A stretch of 64,000 nucleotides of DNA from CAVRUD01 sp963849635 (GCA_963849635.1 CAWKIA010000016.1:98554-162553), one strand, 5' to 3'. Positions 36,743 to 45,452 are shown, counted from the stretch's first letter. The notes: a model not told the origin generated them from the letters alone. Made by a program: numbers and translations.

Positions 36743-38503
36743 ATGGCGACGCTGCCGAAGGTCGATGTCGTGATGGTTGGGTTTGGCCTCGTGGGCGGCT
36801 CGATCGCCAACGAGCTGGGCAAGCACACCAGCCTAAAGGTGGTGGCCCTGGAGCGCGGTCCCTATCGGGACACTTTCCCCGATTTTCTCCAGGACCACTT
36901 CGACGAATGGCGCTACGCCGTTCAGGGAGAGCTTTTTCAGGACCTCTCCCGAAACACGATCACGTTCCGCAACTCCCGCGACCAGACCGCCTTGCCAATG
37001 CGCCAGTGGGGAAGCTTCCTGCCCGGCAACGGCGTTGGCGGGGCGATGGTCCACTGGAACGGCGCCTCGTGGCGCTTCCTGGAGCAACACCTACGCTATC
37101 GCTCGTACTACAACGAGAAGTACGGCGAGGATTTTCTCCCGGAGGACTGCACCGTTCAGGACTGGGGTGTGACCTGGGAGGAGTTGGAGCCTTACTTCAC
37201 CCAGTATGAGAAGCAGTACGGCATCTCCGGCAAGGCCGGGAATCTCAACGGCCAGATCATCGAAGGGGGCAACCCGTTCGAAGGTCCGCGTTCGGAAGAG
37301 TATCCGCAGGCCCCCGGCAAGAAGCCATACGGCACCACACTGTTCAAGGACGCCTGCGACCAGCTCGGCCTGCACGCCTTTCCGCAGCCGAGCGGGAACA
37401 GCCCGGGATCGTACGAAAACCCAGACGGCCTGCGCCTGGGGCCGTGCAACTACTGCGGCTTCTGCGAGCGTTTCGGCTGCCACGTCGGCGCGAAGTCGTC
37501 GCCGATCCTGATGACGATCCCGAACGCGCTCGCCAGCGGCAATGTTGAGGTGCGCCAGTTCTCGACGGTCTTCCGGATCAACCACACCGGTGGGGTCGCG
37601 ACCAGCGTCTCCTACTACGACGGGGCCGGGCAGGAGCAGGAGCAGCCGGCCGACCTGATCATCATGGGCGCCTGGACGCTGGAGAACACGCGGTTGCTGC
37701 TGCTCTCCGGCATCGGGCAGCCGTACGATCCGGTCCAGAACACGGGCGTCGTCGGCAAGAACTACACCTACCAGGTCGGAGGGGCCAGCGCGACGATCTG
37801 GTACGACGACAAGGTGATGAACCGGTTCATGGGCGCGGGCGCGGTCGGCTACGCGATCGATGATTACCACTCGGACAACTTCGATCACGCCGACCTGGGC
37901 TTTTTCGGCGGCGGCAACATCGCCGCGAACGTCACAGGCGCCCGCCCGATTCAGAGCGTCGGTCCGCTCCCGCCCGACTCCCCGACCTGGGGCAGCGGAT
38001 GGAAGGCGGCGGCGAAGCAGTGGTACAACCGCTCGGCCGGCTTCGGCATGCAGGGCGAGAGCCCGGCCTACCGGGGCCACTACGTCGACCTCGATCCGAA
38101 CTACCGCGACGCCTACGGGCACCCACTTTTGCGGATCACCTTCAATTGGACCGACAACGAGCGGAAGATGGTCCGCTGGGTCGCGGACAACGCCCTCACC
38201 CCGATCGCGAACGCGATGGGGGGCACGACGGTGCGGGTCAGCGGTGATATCACCGACTACAGCATCGTGCCGTACCAGTCGACCCACTGTCAGGGCGGGG
38301 CGATCATGGGGGCCGACCCGACGACATCGGTGGTGAACAAGCACCTCCAGTCGTGGGACGTCCACAACGTCTTCGTGGTCGGCGCGGCGAATTTCCCTCA
38401 GAACGCCGGTTACAACCCGACCGGCACGGTGGGTGCGCTGGCCTACCGCGCGGCGGACGCGATCATCAACCAGTATCTGGCGAGCCCGGGGCCATTGGCA
38501 TAG
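36743..38503 (+). CDS. GMC-family FAD dehydrogenase, large subunit
   Basis: 586 residues. FAD-binding VVMVGFGLVGGSIANELGKH, GNGVGGAMVHWNGASWRF, a four-Cys cluster CNYCGFCERFGC (known in FAD glucose/gluconate dehydrogenases to hold a 3Fe-4S centre), and the C-terminal STHCQGGAIMG plus NPTGTVGALAYRAADAI region with the active-site His. No own signal; exported with the Tat subunit 3 encoded just upstream. Periplasmic/extracytoplasmic oxidation of a sugar or sugar acid. No cytochrome c subunit follows. Confidence 0.92.
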   Translation: MATLPKVDVVMVGFGLVGGSIANELGKHTSLKVVALERGPYRDTFPDFLQDHFDEWRYAVQGELFQDLSRNTITFRNSRDQTALPMRQWGSFLPGNGVGGAMVHWNGASWRFLEQHLRYRSYYNEKYGEDFLPEDCTVQDWGVTWEELEPYFTQYEKQYGISGKAGNLNGQIIEGGNPFEGPRSEEYPQAPGKKPYGTTLFKDACDQLGLHAFPQPSGNSPGSYENPDGLRLGPCNYCGFCERFGCHVGAKSSPILMTIPNALASGNVEVRQFSTVFRINHTGGVATSVSYYDGAGQEQEQPADLIIMGAWTLENTRLLLLSGIGQPYDPVQNTGVVGKNYTYQVGGASATIWYDDKVMNRFMGAGAVGYAIDDYHSDNFDHADLGFFGGGNIAANVTGARPIQSVGPLPPDSPTWGSGWKAAAKQWYNRSAGFGMQGESPAYRGHYVDLDPNYRDAYGHPLLRITFNWTDNERKMVRWVADNALTPIANAMGGTTVRVSGDITDYSIVPYQSTHCQGGAIMGADPTTSVVNKHLQSWDVHNVFVVGAANFPQNAGYNPTGTVGALAYRAADAIINQYLASPGPLA

Positions 38504-38531
38504 GGGATCCCGTTGGCCTCGTCTCCTCGTT

Positions 38532-38614
38532 CCCCGGGAATTCAATCCCGGGGAGTGTCGTAGCATCGATGTTTGCAATCACGGGCGGGCCGAGGGACTC
38601 CTTGGCCCGCCCGT
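38532..38614 (+). terminator. Two tandem hairpins after the GMC gene
   Basis: CCCCGGGA/TCCCGGGG (38532-38553) and ACGGGCGGGCC/GGCCCGCCCGT (38581-38614). They separate the catabolic island from the metal-resistance island. Confidence 0.6.
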
Positions 38615-38638
38615 GGCGTGTCAAGACACGCTAAAACA

Positions 38639-38667
38639 TGTACATATCAGAATTTGATGTATATGAT
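38639..38667 (+). promoter_or_regulatory. Promoter and operator-like site of the CmtR-like gene
   Basis: TGTACA (38639-38644), 17-base spacer, TATGAT (38662-38667). The AT-rich spacer holds an imperfect palindrome, ATCA-GAATT-TGAT, the expected location for an ArsR/SmtB-type repressor. The AT-richness is unlike the surrounding DNA. Confidence 0.5.
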
Positions 38668-38693
38668 TGAGTCGTCCGCGAGAGGAGATGCGA

Positions 38694-39068
38694 ATGACAT
38701 TGGAGACTGCCCGCTCGATCCGATCCGACCCATCGGCGGACGAGCAACGGCTCGCGGTTACCGCGAAGTTCTTTCACGGGCTGTCGGATTTGACGAGGCT
38801 GCGCATCGTCGAGATCCTCCTGGAGGGAGAGAAGAACGTCTCCGAGCTTGTCGGCGTCCTCGGGCAACCGCAGAGCCGAGTGTCTAATCACCTCGCCTGC
38901 CTGCGCTGGTGCGGGTATGTGGATAGTCGCCGGGATGGCAAGTTTGTCTACTATCGCGTCGCCGACCAGCGGGTCCGCGATCTCGTTGTGCTGGCCCGCG
39001 AGGTCATCGCCGACCACGCTGAGGCGATCCAAAGCTGCACCCGCATCCCGTCGCCGGCGCGATCTTGA
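38694..39068 (+). CDS. ArsR/SmtB-family metal sensor, CmtR-like
   Basis: 124 residues from ATG 38694 (AGAGGAG upstream). Winged helix: FFHGLSDLTRLRIVEIL, then SRVSNHLACLRWCGYVDSRR and the wing GKFVYYRVAD. CmtR of Mycobacterium senses Cd(II)/Pb(II) through two Cys of the recognition-helix motif SNHLxCLRxCG and a C-terminal Cys; all three are here (CLRWC and SCTR). The CVC motif of arsenic sensors is absent. It probably represses its own operon with the two downstream genes, which are joined to it by overlaps. Confidence 0.85.
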   Translation: MTLETARSIRSDPSADEQRLAVTAKFFHGLSDLTRLRIVEILLEGEKNVSELVGVLGQPQSRVSNHLACLRWCGYVDSRRDGKFVYYRVADQRVRDLVVLAREVIADHAEAIQSCTRIPSPARS

Positions 39069-39412
39069 TGGCCTCAGCGCCGCGGCGGATCGAGCTGTCC
39101 GGGTTTGGGGCCGCGGGAGATCGGGACGCCGCCAGAGTCTTGGACCAGAGCGGCGATGTCCTCGCGATGGTCGCTGAACCCGTGTTGACGCCCGACATGG
39201 AAATGTTGCGGGACGCAATCATCCGTGCCGCGCTGGAAGAGGATTTCGGGGATGTCGTGCTCGCCGGGGTGGCCTTCGCTCCCGAGTGGGGCGGTGACGC
39301 GGTTGGGTTCACCTGACCGGCGGACCGTTCGGTCGCGTGCCCGATCGACGCCATCAACGCCGCTCTCGACGATGTCGGGACCGTGACCCCAAGGGTGGGA
39401 AACGAGCGATGA
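39068..39412 (+). CDS. MerB-associated small protein with in-frame TGA
   Basis: ATG 39068 overlaps the CmtR stop (TGATG). The frame reads RRIELSGFGAAGDRDAARVLD, then MEMLRDAIIRAALEEDFGD, FAPEWGGDAVGFT, hits TGA at 39314-39316 and stays coding-like in the same frame: PADRSVACPIDAINAALDD to TGA 39410-39412. That second stop overlaps the ATG of the MerB-like gene by four bases, strong evidence that the intact gene runs through the first TGA (CGA to TGA would explain it). Function unknown. Confidence 0.6.
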
Positions 39413-40063
39413 CCGATATCGATGCCAACCTTCCCCTGGCCGAGCGCCGGGTGCACCGGGCATTACTTGCACGCCGTGCTCGCCACCAGCGAGGTGCCGC
39501 GGATGGCTGACCTGGCCGCGTTGCTCGGCATGTCCACCGCCGAGGTCGAGGGTAGCCTGAAAACGCTCGCGCAGGCGGACTACCTGGGCCGAACTCCCGA
39601 CGGGGAGATCACGTGCCTCTACCCCTTCTCGACCGTGCCGACGACCCATGTGGTCGTGATCGGCGACGTGCGACGGCATGCGATGTGTTCGATCGACGCG
39701 CTGGGAGTTGCCGCGATGCTCGGCCGGCCGGTCGCGATCGACGGGACGTGCGCGGTGTGCGCCGTCGCGCTTCGGGTCAGGGTCGAGCCGGGGCGGATCG
39801 TGAGCGCCATCCCGGGGGAGACGGTCGTCGTCGCCAGGCGCAGCGGCGCGGAGCAGGCCTGCGAGGTGTGCTGCCCGGGGACGGTCTTCGCCTGCGGGAC
39901 GGCGCACGGCGAGTTGCTGGCGTCCCGATCACCGGCGACGGAGGTGGTGTCGCTGGACGAAGCCCTTGGGCACGCCGAATCGATCTTCGCCGGCCTCCTG
40001 GGCGAGACGCTGCCGGCCCGGCGGCCACGTTCTCAGGTGACGACACCGGTGCTGCGGACGTAG
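39409..40063 (+). CDS. merB: Alkylmercury (organomercurial) lyase MerB-like (one frameshift)
   Basis: Begins at ATG 39409 (TDIDANLPLAERRVHRALL); an indel near 39463 moves the frame to HAVLATSEVPRMADLAALLG. The winged-helix-like N-terminus is followed by the lyase core YPFSTVPTTHVVVIGD, MCSIDALGVAAMLGR and CCPGTVFACG. The Cys and Asp of MCSID and a Cys of the CCPGTVFAC segment correspond to the MerB catalytic Cys96/Asp99/Cys159. It cleaves the C-Hg bond of organomercurials. No merA reductase is nearby, so Hg(II) disposal must occur elsewhere, or the substrate differs. Confidence 0.8.
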
Positions 40064-40077
40064 AGGCTTGCGGGACG

Positions 40078-40749
40078 CTACCCGCCACAGACCGGGCTGT
40101 CGCCGTCCGCCGTCTGGCAGCGCCCGGTGCCCGAGGCGCACGAGTCAGGCTGCATGTCGTAGCCGATGAGCCGCCCGCCCGCGTCGACCTGGATCAGACA
40201 GCAGTCTTGCAGCATGGTCTTGATGGCCCGCCGCCCGCGCTGCACCCTGGACTTCGTCCCCGAAACCGAGAGGCCGAGGCGCTCGGCCACCTCGCGCTGG
40301 GTTACCCCCTCCAGGTCGGCCAGGATCACCGCCTCCCGGTAAGTCTCGGGGAGCCGCTCGATGATCGGGCGAAGGCAGGTGGCCAGTTCCCGGTTGGCCT
40401 GCGCGGCGTCGCGCGCGGCCTCTTCCTCTCGGGCAGTATCTTCGTGCTCAGCGGCGACTGGATCCAGGTCCGCGCTGGCGCCGGCGGTAACCTCTCGGCG
40501 CCGCACGGGCGCGCGGTAATGATCGGCGATCGCATTTCGGGTAACTTGGAAGAGCCATGCCCCGAGGCGGTCGGACTGCTGCACGGAATCGCTTCGCTGA
40601 TGGATGCGCAGGAAGACCTCTTGCAAGATGTCGTCGGCGTCCGCCGCGTTGTCCACCCGCCGGGCGATGAAGCCGCGTAGCTGGTGGCCGAATTGCGTCC
40701 AGACCTGCTGCATCTGTTGCGCGTCGCTCATCCTCGTCCACTCCGCCAT
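40078..40749 (-). CDS. SigZ-like ECF-type RNA polymerase sigma factor
   Basis: 223 residues. Region 2: QLRGFIARRVDNAADADDILQEVFLRI; region 4: LPETYREAVILADLEGVTQREVAERLGLSVSGTKSRVQRGRR. A Cys-rich tail follows, with CCLIQVDAGGRLIGYD, DSCASGTGRC and PVCGG, resembling the SigZ C-terminus. It lies 18 bases after the Cys-rich peptide gene on the same strand, so the two form an operon divergent from arsR1. A second paralogue is at 47920. The tail may sense thiol-binding metals (inference). Confidence 0.88.
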   Translation of the reverse strand: MAEWTRMSDAQQMQQVWTQFGHQLRGFIARRVDNAADADDILQEVFLRIHQRSDSVQQSDRLGAWLFQVTRNAIADHYRAPVRRREVTAGASADLDPVAAEHEDTAREEEAARDAAQANRELATCLRPIIERLPETYREAVILADLEGVTQREVAERLGLSVSGTKSRVQRGRRAIKTMLQDCCLIQVDAGGRLIGYDMQPDSCASGTGRCQTADGDSPVCGG

Positions 40750-40767
40750 CGGGGCACCTTCGTAAGA

Positions 40768-40989
40768 TTAGCGGCAGCCGCAGCCGCCAGAGGAGGCATT
40801 CCCGCAGCAGGACGCCTTCGCTGCCGGCTCGCAGCAGACGGCCTGTTCGCTCTGAGAGCAACAGCTCGCCGCCGCGACGGAAGCCTGCTGCACCGCGCCG
40901 GCGCCGGAATTCTTCCCATTATCCGGCATCGAGCCTGCCGAGCTTGCCTCTGATGACTCGATCGCCTGTCCACGAATGTTCATGTCCAT
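40768..40989 (-). CDS. Cys-rich 73-residue peptide, metallothionein-like
   Basis: ATG 40989 is preceded by AAAGGA. The first 40 residues are polar and disordered; the last 32 carry nine cysteines in CC-x(6)-VCC, SCC and GCGC arrangements (ASCCSQSEQAVCC, ASCCGNASSGGCGCR). Such vicinal pairs bind soft metals and As(III). It is divergent from arsR1 and followed by the SigZ gene. No known metallothionein family is matched; a small metal buffer is the simplest idea. Confidence 0.75.
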   Translation of the reverse strand: MDMNIRGQAIESSEASSAGSMPDNGKNSGAGAVQQASVAAASCCSQSEQAVCCEPAAKASCCGNASSGGCGCR

Positions 40990-41145
40990 CTGGTCGTTCC
41001 TTTGTCTGTTCCCGCGATGTGGGCTCTCCGGATGGAGCCATTTGTCCATCCACATATGTAGACGGGATAGGTGAGAAAAGGACGCAAGCGCGAAGAGCGC
41101 GGAGCGCCGATGCCCGTTCAGTTCACGAAGAGTTAAGAGATCGCA

Positions 41146-41181
41146 TTGACGTTCATCTATACGATTGGCTACGATTGTGGC
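41146..41181 (+). promoter_or_regulatory. arsR1 promoter, probably giving a leaderless transcript
   Basis: TTGACG (41146-41151), 18-base spacer containing ATCTATACGAT, TACGAT (41170-41175). The predicted start site, about seven bases on, coincides with the ATG at 41182, and no ribosome site is present. Confidence 0.6.
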
Positions 41182-41550
41182 ATGGCGACGAGAACGAAGC
41201 CGATTGGTTGCTGCACGAATCCTGTGGACGTGGCCCCAATGGCCGATGCAGAACGCACGGCGCTTGCGGCGGGCTTTCGAGCGTTGGGCGACCCGACCAG
41301 GCTGGAGATTTTTCACCTCATTGCCAGCCAGCGCGAGCCCATTTGCGTCTGCGACATCGTTGAGCGGTTCGATCTCAGCCAGCCGACCATCTCCCATCAT
41401 CTGAAGACCCTGCGCGATGCCGGTCTGGTTACGGTGTCGCGCCAGGGCGTCTGGGCCTTCTATGCCCTCGATCCGGCCGGTGCCGCCCGCCTCGGCGGCT
41501 GGTTGGGTGGCCCGGTCCGGGCGGAGATTCGTCTCGCGCCAACAGGGTAG
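41182..41550 (+). CDS. arsR: ArsR-family arsenic-responsive repressor (arsR1)
   Basis: 122 residues. An N-terminal vicinal pair (IGCCTNP), then the winged helix with GFRALGDPTRLEIFHLI, the As(III)-binding CVC of EPICVCDIVERF and the recognition helix QPTISHHLKTLRDAGLV. As(III) is expected to bind CVC, perhaps with the extra CC pair, and release DNA. First gene of the plus-strand arsenic cluster, 58 bases before the aquaporin gene. Confidence 0.92.
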   Translation: MATRTKPIGCCTNPVDVAPMADAERTALAAGFRALGDPTRLEIFHLIASQREPICVCDIVERFDLSQPTISHHLKTLRDAGLVTVSRQGVWAFYALDPAGAARLGGWLGGPVRAEIRLAPTG

Positions 41551-41608
41551 TCCGGAAACGCCGCCCGAACGCGACTTCTCGTTCGGGCCGAGATATAGAT
41601 AGACGTCA

Positions 41609-42283
41609 ATGCAAAGGAGCCCTGTGCGGACACTTGTCGCCGAAGCAATCGGAACCTTTGCCCTCGTCTTCGCCGGGACCGGAGCTGTCGTGATCGATGC
41701 CGAGACCGGCGGCGGTGTCGGGCATATCGGCGTCGGTCTGACGTTCGGATTGATCATCATGGTCATGATCTACGCGGTGGGCCATGTCTCCGGCGCCCAT
41801 TTCAATCCCGCCGTGACCCTTGCCTTCGCTGTAGGACGGCATCTTCCATGGCCGCTGGTGCCGCGCTACTGGGCGGCACAACTGGCCGGGGGGCTGGTCG
41901 CGAGCGCGCTGCTGCGGGCGATGTTCGGCGATACCGCGAACCTCGGCGCGACACTCCCGTTTGGGTCGGACGTGCAGTCGCTGGTGCTGGAGGGGGTGCT
42001 GACTGCCATCCTGATGTTCGTGATCGTCTCCGTCGCGACCGACACCCGGGCGGTTGGGCAGGCGGCGGCCATCGCGATCGGGGGCACGGTCGGCCTGGAG
42101 GCGCTCTTCGCCGGGCCGATCTCCGGGGCGTCGATGAACCCGGCCCGCTCCCTTGCCCCGGCGCTGATGTCCTGGACCTGGGACGCGCAGTGGATTTACG
42201 TGGTCGGCCCAATGATCGGCGCGGTGGCCGGGGTGCTCGCCTACGGCTATGTCCGGGGCGATACCTCGGAAAGAACTGAATAG
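41609..42283 (+). CDS. MIP-family aquaglyceroporin-like channel
   Basis: 224 residues, six helices and two half-helices with both NPA boxes: GAHFNPAVTLAF and GASMNPARSLAP. In arsenic operons such channels (AqpS) move trivalent arsenicals across the membrane. ATG 41609 opens the frame; GTG 41624 has the better ribosome site (AAAGGAG). An ATAGATAGACGTC sequence just upstream resembles the ArsR sites in this cluster. Its stop overlaps the next gene's start. Confidence 0.92.
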   Translation: MQRSPVRTLVAEAIGTFALVFAGTGAVVIDAETGGGVGHIGVGLTFGLIIMVMIYAVGHVSGAHFNPAVTLAFAVGRHLPWPLVPRYWAAQLAGGLVASALLRAMFGDTANLGATLPFGSDVQSLVLEGVLTAILMFVIVSVATDTRAVGQAAAIAIGGTVGLEALFAGPISGASMNPARSLAPALMSWTWDAQWIYVVGPMIGAVAGVLAYGYVRGDTSERTE

Positions 42284-43037
42284 TGGATACAACCAGGATC
42301 GCCATTTTTGGCGATGTTCACGGCAATAGCGACGCCACGTCGGCGACCCTGAGGCGCGATCGATGCGGCGGAGCCAGACCGCGGTCTATTGCCTCGGCGA
42401 CCTCGTCGGTTACGGGGCGCGTCCAAACGAGACCATCGACCTCGTCCGCGAGCGGAACATCCCCACGATCATGGGCAACTACGACGACGGTGTCGGGTTC
42501 GACCGGGACGACTGCGGCTGCGCTTACAAAGACGCCGGAGAACGGGAGCGTGGTCAGGCGTCACTTATGTGGACGCGGGGAGTCGTGACATCGGAGCGCA
42601 AGGCCTACCTGCGCGAATTGCTCCCAGAGATCCGGTTGGAGGTGGCGGGCGTACGGTTGCGGTTGGTCCATGGCAGCCCACGGCGGATGAACGAGTATCT
42701 GTTCGAGGACCGCGACCCGCGCTCGCTGGAACGGATTGCCCAAGGCGCCGACTGCGACGTGCTGGTCTTCGGCCATACCCACGTCCCGTGGACCCGGGAG
42801 ATCTCCGGCGTGACCTTCGTCAACGCCGGCAGTGCTGGAAAGCCGAAGGATGGCGATCCGAGGGCATGCTGGGTCCTGCTCACGGTTACCCAGAGCGGCA
42901 ACGTCGAGGTCGCATACCAGCGCGTGCCTTACGACATCGCCGCGATGGCCGCTGCCATTCGCGCCGCGGACGGCCTGCCGGACCGGTTTGCCCTCGATCT
43001 GGAGACTGCCGGCGCTCCAGCCGGTATCAGCGGTTGA
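42283..43037 (+). CDS. Metallophosphoesterase (YfcE/MJ0936-like, one frameshift)
   Basis: GTG 42283 begins TRIAIFGDVHGN, the first metal motif. An indel near 42345 moves the frame to AVYCLGDLVGYGARPNETI, then IPTIMGNYDD, RLRLVHGSPRRM and VLVFGHTHVPW, completing the GDxHG / GDxxG / GNxD / GHTH set. About 250 residues, calcineurin-like. Its role beside the aquaporin is unknown; such phosphoesterases recur in metal and arsenic clusters, perhaps acting on arsenylated or phosphorylated intermediates (speculative). Confidence 0.85.
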
Positions 43038-43070
43038 TCTCGCCTATCGTCAACACATTTCGGAGGGACC

Positions 43071-43409
43071 GTGTCGTCGTTTACCGCTACGCGCAAACCG
43101 AAGCGTACGATCGAGTCGATCAAGATCGAGCGCCGCTACGCCAACGTCCTCACCCTGTTTCTGTCGGGTCAACTGCCGAACTTCGACCACCGGCGGCACG
43201 TCCACGTCGCCAACATCCTCAAGCACATCCCGTTCGGCCGGGAGCTCATGCACCTCGGGCTCCAGACGATGGCGTACCGCCATTTCGTCCCGGACAAGTA
43301 CAGCGCCGAGACGACCGACTTCTATTGGGATCAACTTGATGGGACGCTCCCTGATCCGGCGGAGTTCGTCGATCTTCCCGGCGGCGCCTGTGGGACGAAA
43401 GGCGACTGA
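43071..43409 (+). CDS. Hypothetical His-rich protein in the arsenic cluster
   Basis: 112 residues from GTG 43071 (CGGAGGG upstream). The core SGQLPNFDHRRHVHVANILKH continues into IPFGRELMHLGLQTMAYRH, with six His in about 35 residues, and the end is GGACGTKGD. I know no named family; closely similar short proteins are, to my recollection, found near ArsR genes in Chloroflexota. The regular His spacing suggests metal binding or a helical bundle. Confidence 0.65.
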   Translation: MSSFTATRKPKRTIESIKIERRYANVLTLFLSGQLPNFDHRRHVHVANILKHIPFGRELMHLGLQTMAYRHFVPDKYSAETTDFYWDQLDGTLPDPAEFVDLPGGACGTKGD

Positions 43410-43432
43410 GCGCGGAAGCGCCAGAGGCGATT

Positions 43433-43485
43433 CATAGACGAATGACGATCAATCTATTGACAATCGTCTATGTAGTCGATACGAT
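43433..43485 (+). promoter_or_regulatory. arsR2 promoter with ArsR-type operators
   Basis: TTGACA (43457-43462), 17-base spacer, TACGAT (43480-43485). The spacer contains ATCGTCTA-TG-TAGTCGAT (43463-43480), a near-perfect palindrome. A second, wider repeat, CATAGACGA (43433-43441) and TCGTCTATG (43464-43472), is perfect over 9 bp. Both overlap the polymerase site. Confidence 0.75.
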
Positions 43486-43512
43486 GCGGCTCAGTCAGGA
43501 AGGAACCTCACG

Positions 43513-43881
43513 ATGACCGCGACACTCGAACGGACGACTTCAAGCACTCCGGCCGCTGAACGATGCTGCCCGGTGGTGGCCACCGGCGGTCTCGTCGATG
43601 AAACTCAGGCCGAAACCTATGCCTCGTGGTTCAAGGCGCTTGCCGATCCGACACGCATCCGGATCCTGAACGTCCTGGCGAGCGCGGACGAGCCGGTCTG
43701 CGTCTGCGAGATCACCGAGCAGTTCCCGTTCAGCCAGGCGACGATCTCCCACCACCTCAAGGTGCTGCGCGATGTGCGCTTCATCTTCTCCGAGCGGCGC
43801 GGCACCTTCATGTATTACTGGGTAAACCGCGCCTGCGTTTCGGCCTTCCCCGAGGCCGCCCGCCAGATCCTCAACGGCTGA
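43513..43881 (+). CDS. arsR: ArsR-family arsenic-responsive repressor (arsR2)
   Basis: 122 residues. Like arsR1 it has an N-terminal vicinal pair (AERCCPVV), a CVC site (EPVCVCEITEQF) in the same helix and FSQATISHHLKVLRDV as recognition helix. The two repressors are clear paralogues but differ in flanks and wing (FMYYWVNRACVSAF). A ribosome site GGAAGG precedes ATG 43513. It heads the flavoprotein-MFS-ArsN1 half of the cluster. Confidence 0.92.
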   Translation: MTATLERTTSSTPAAERCCPVVATGGLVDETQAETYASWFKALADPTRIRILNVLASADEPVCVCEITEQFPFSQATISHHLKVLRDVRFIFSERRGTFMYYWVNRACVSAFPEAARQILNG

Positions 43882-43982
43882 TCCACCCGGTAATCGGCAA
43901 GGAGCTTCCATCGACACCCGCCCGACGTTCTCGCCTCGATTCATCGAATGTTGTCTATGGATGACCGAAAGGACCTAACCCG

Positions 43983-45406
43983 ATGTCCACTTCCTCACTC
44001 CCCGTCGCCGTGATCGGAGCTGGTCCGGTCGGGCTCGCCGCCGCCGCCCATCTGCTGGAGAAGGGTGAAGACCCGATCGTGTTCGAAGCCGGCGACAGCG
44101 TCGGCGCCGGAGTTCGCTCCTGGGGGCACGTGCGCTTCTTCTCGCCGTGGCGGTACGTCATCGACCAGGCCGCCGCCCGCCTGCTGGCGCCGTCCGGATG
44201 GACCGCGCCGGACCCCGAGTCCTACCCAACCGGCGACGATCTGGTCGACCGATACCTCGAGCCCCTGGCGGCAGTCCCGGACTTTCGCGGGCGGATTGCG
44301 CCTGGGGCACAGGGTGGTCTCCGTTGCGCGCGAGGGCTTCGACAAGATGAAGACGGATGGGCGCGAGAATGCGCCGTTCGTCCTGACGGTCCGGACAGCC
44401 GATGGCGCTGAAGACACGTTCCTGGCAAAGGCAGTGGTCGATGCCTCCGGTACGATCGAGCGGCCGAATCCGCTCGGCGCCGGGGGCACGCCCGCCGTCG
44501 GCGAGCGCGCCGTCGCCGATCGAATCGCGTACGGCATCCCCGACGTGCTCGGCGCCGAGCGTGGGCGGTACGCCGGGAAGCGGGTGCTGGTCGTCGGCAG
44601 CGGCCACTCCGCCTTCAACGTGCTCCTCGACCTTGTCGATCTGGCCGATGAGGCGCCAGGAACCGAGGTGGTCTGGGCGGTGCGGCGGCCGGCGAGCCGC
44701 CTCCAGAACCTGTTCGGCGGCGGGATCGACGACGCCCTGCCCGCCCGGGGCGAGCTTGGCGCCCGGGTCCAGCGGCTCGTAGTCGAGCGGACGCTTGCGG
44801 ATGGTGACCGGGTTCCGGGCGGCGCGGGTCACCGATACGCCCGATGGGCTGGTCGTGGCCGGGCAAGACGAGGTGCTGCCGCCCGTCGACGAGATCGTCG
44901 TCGCCACCGGGTTCCGCCCGGACCTCTCGCTGCTGTCCGAGCTGCGGCTGGACCTCGATTCCGCCGTCGAAAGCCCATCGGCGCTGGCGCCGCTGATCGA
45001 TCCCAATGTCCACTCCTGCGGCTCGGTGCCGCCCCACGGCGCCGAAGAGCTGCGCCACCCCGAAGCGGACGTCTACGTCGTCGGCATGAAGAGCTACGGC
45101 CGGGCGCCGACCTTCCTGATGCTCACCGGCTACGAGCAGGTCCGCTCCGTCGCCTGCGCGATCACCGGTGACTGGGAGGGGGCGCGCGACGTCCAACTCG
45201 TCCTCCCCGAGACGGGCGTCTGCTCATCCGGGATCGTTCTGGCGGACCGCGGCGTCTCGTGCTGCGCTGCCGCCGACGTCGACGCCGCCCCCGCCGCGTG
45301 CTGCGGCACCGCCGCCGTGGCGCAGGAGCCATCAGCGTGTTGTGGGGAATCGGTCCCGCGGGTCATCCAATTGACGGCGGCGTCCAATGGGGGCTGTTGC
45401 GGCTAG
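43983..45406 (+). CDS. FAD/NAD(P)-dependent oxidoreductase with CC-rich tail (two frameshifts)
   Basis: About 474 residues merged. N-terminal FAD site VAVIGAGPVGLAAAAHLLEKG; near 44290 the frame shifts and continues RLGHRVVSVAREGFDKMKTD with a second dinucleotide site KRVLVVGSGHSAFNVLLDL; near 44795 it shifts again to VTGFRAARVTDTPDGLVVAG and VDEIVVATGFRPDLSLL. The last 55 residues carry four vicinal Cys pairs (VSCCAAADVD, AACCGTAAV, SACCGES, GGCCG) plus an earlier Cys. It resembles flavin-containing monooxygenase / ArsO-like flavoproteins of ars operons; the tail is not a standard part of them. Confidence 0.8.
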
Positions 45407-45452
45407 CGCACGTCCCAACCGGGCGTGATCGGAGTGCGGGGAGGGCGGAGCC

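Noticed and set aside
39314..39345. Selenocysteine insertion at the in-frame TGA
   Set aside because: The only nearby hairpin (GACC-GTTC-GGTC) is four base pairs and too close to the TGA for a bacterial SECIS; no Sec machinery is seen. A substitution or sequence error is simpler.
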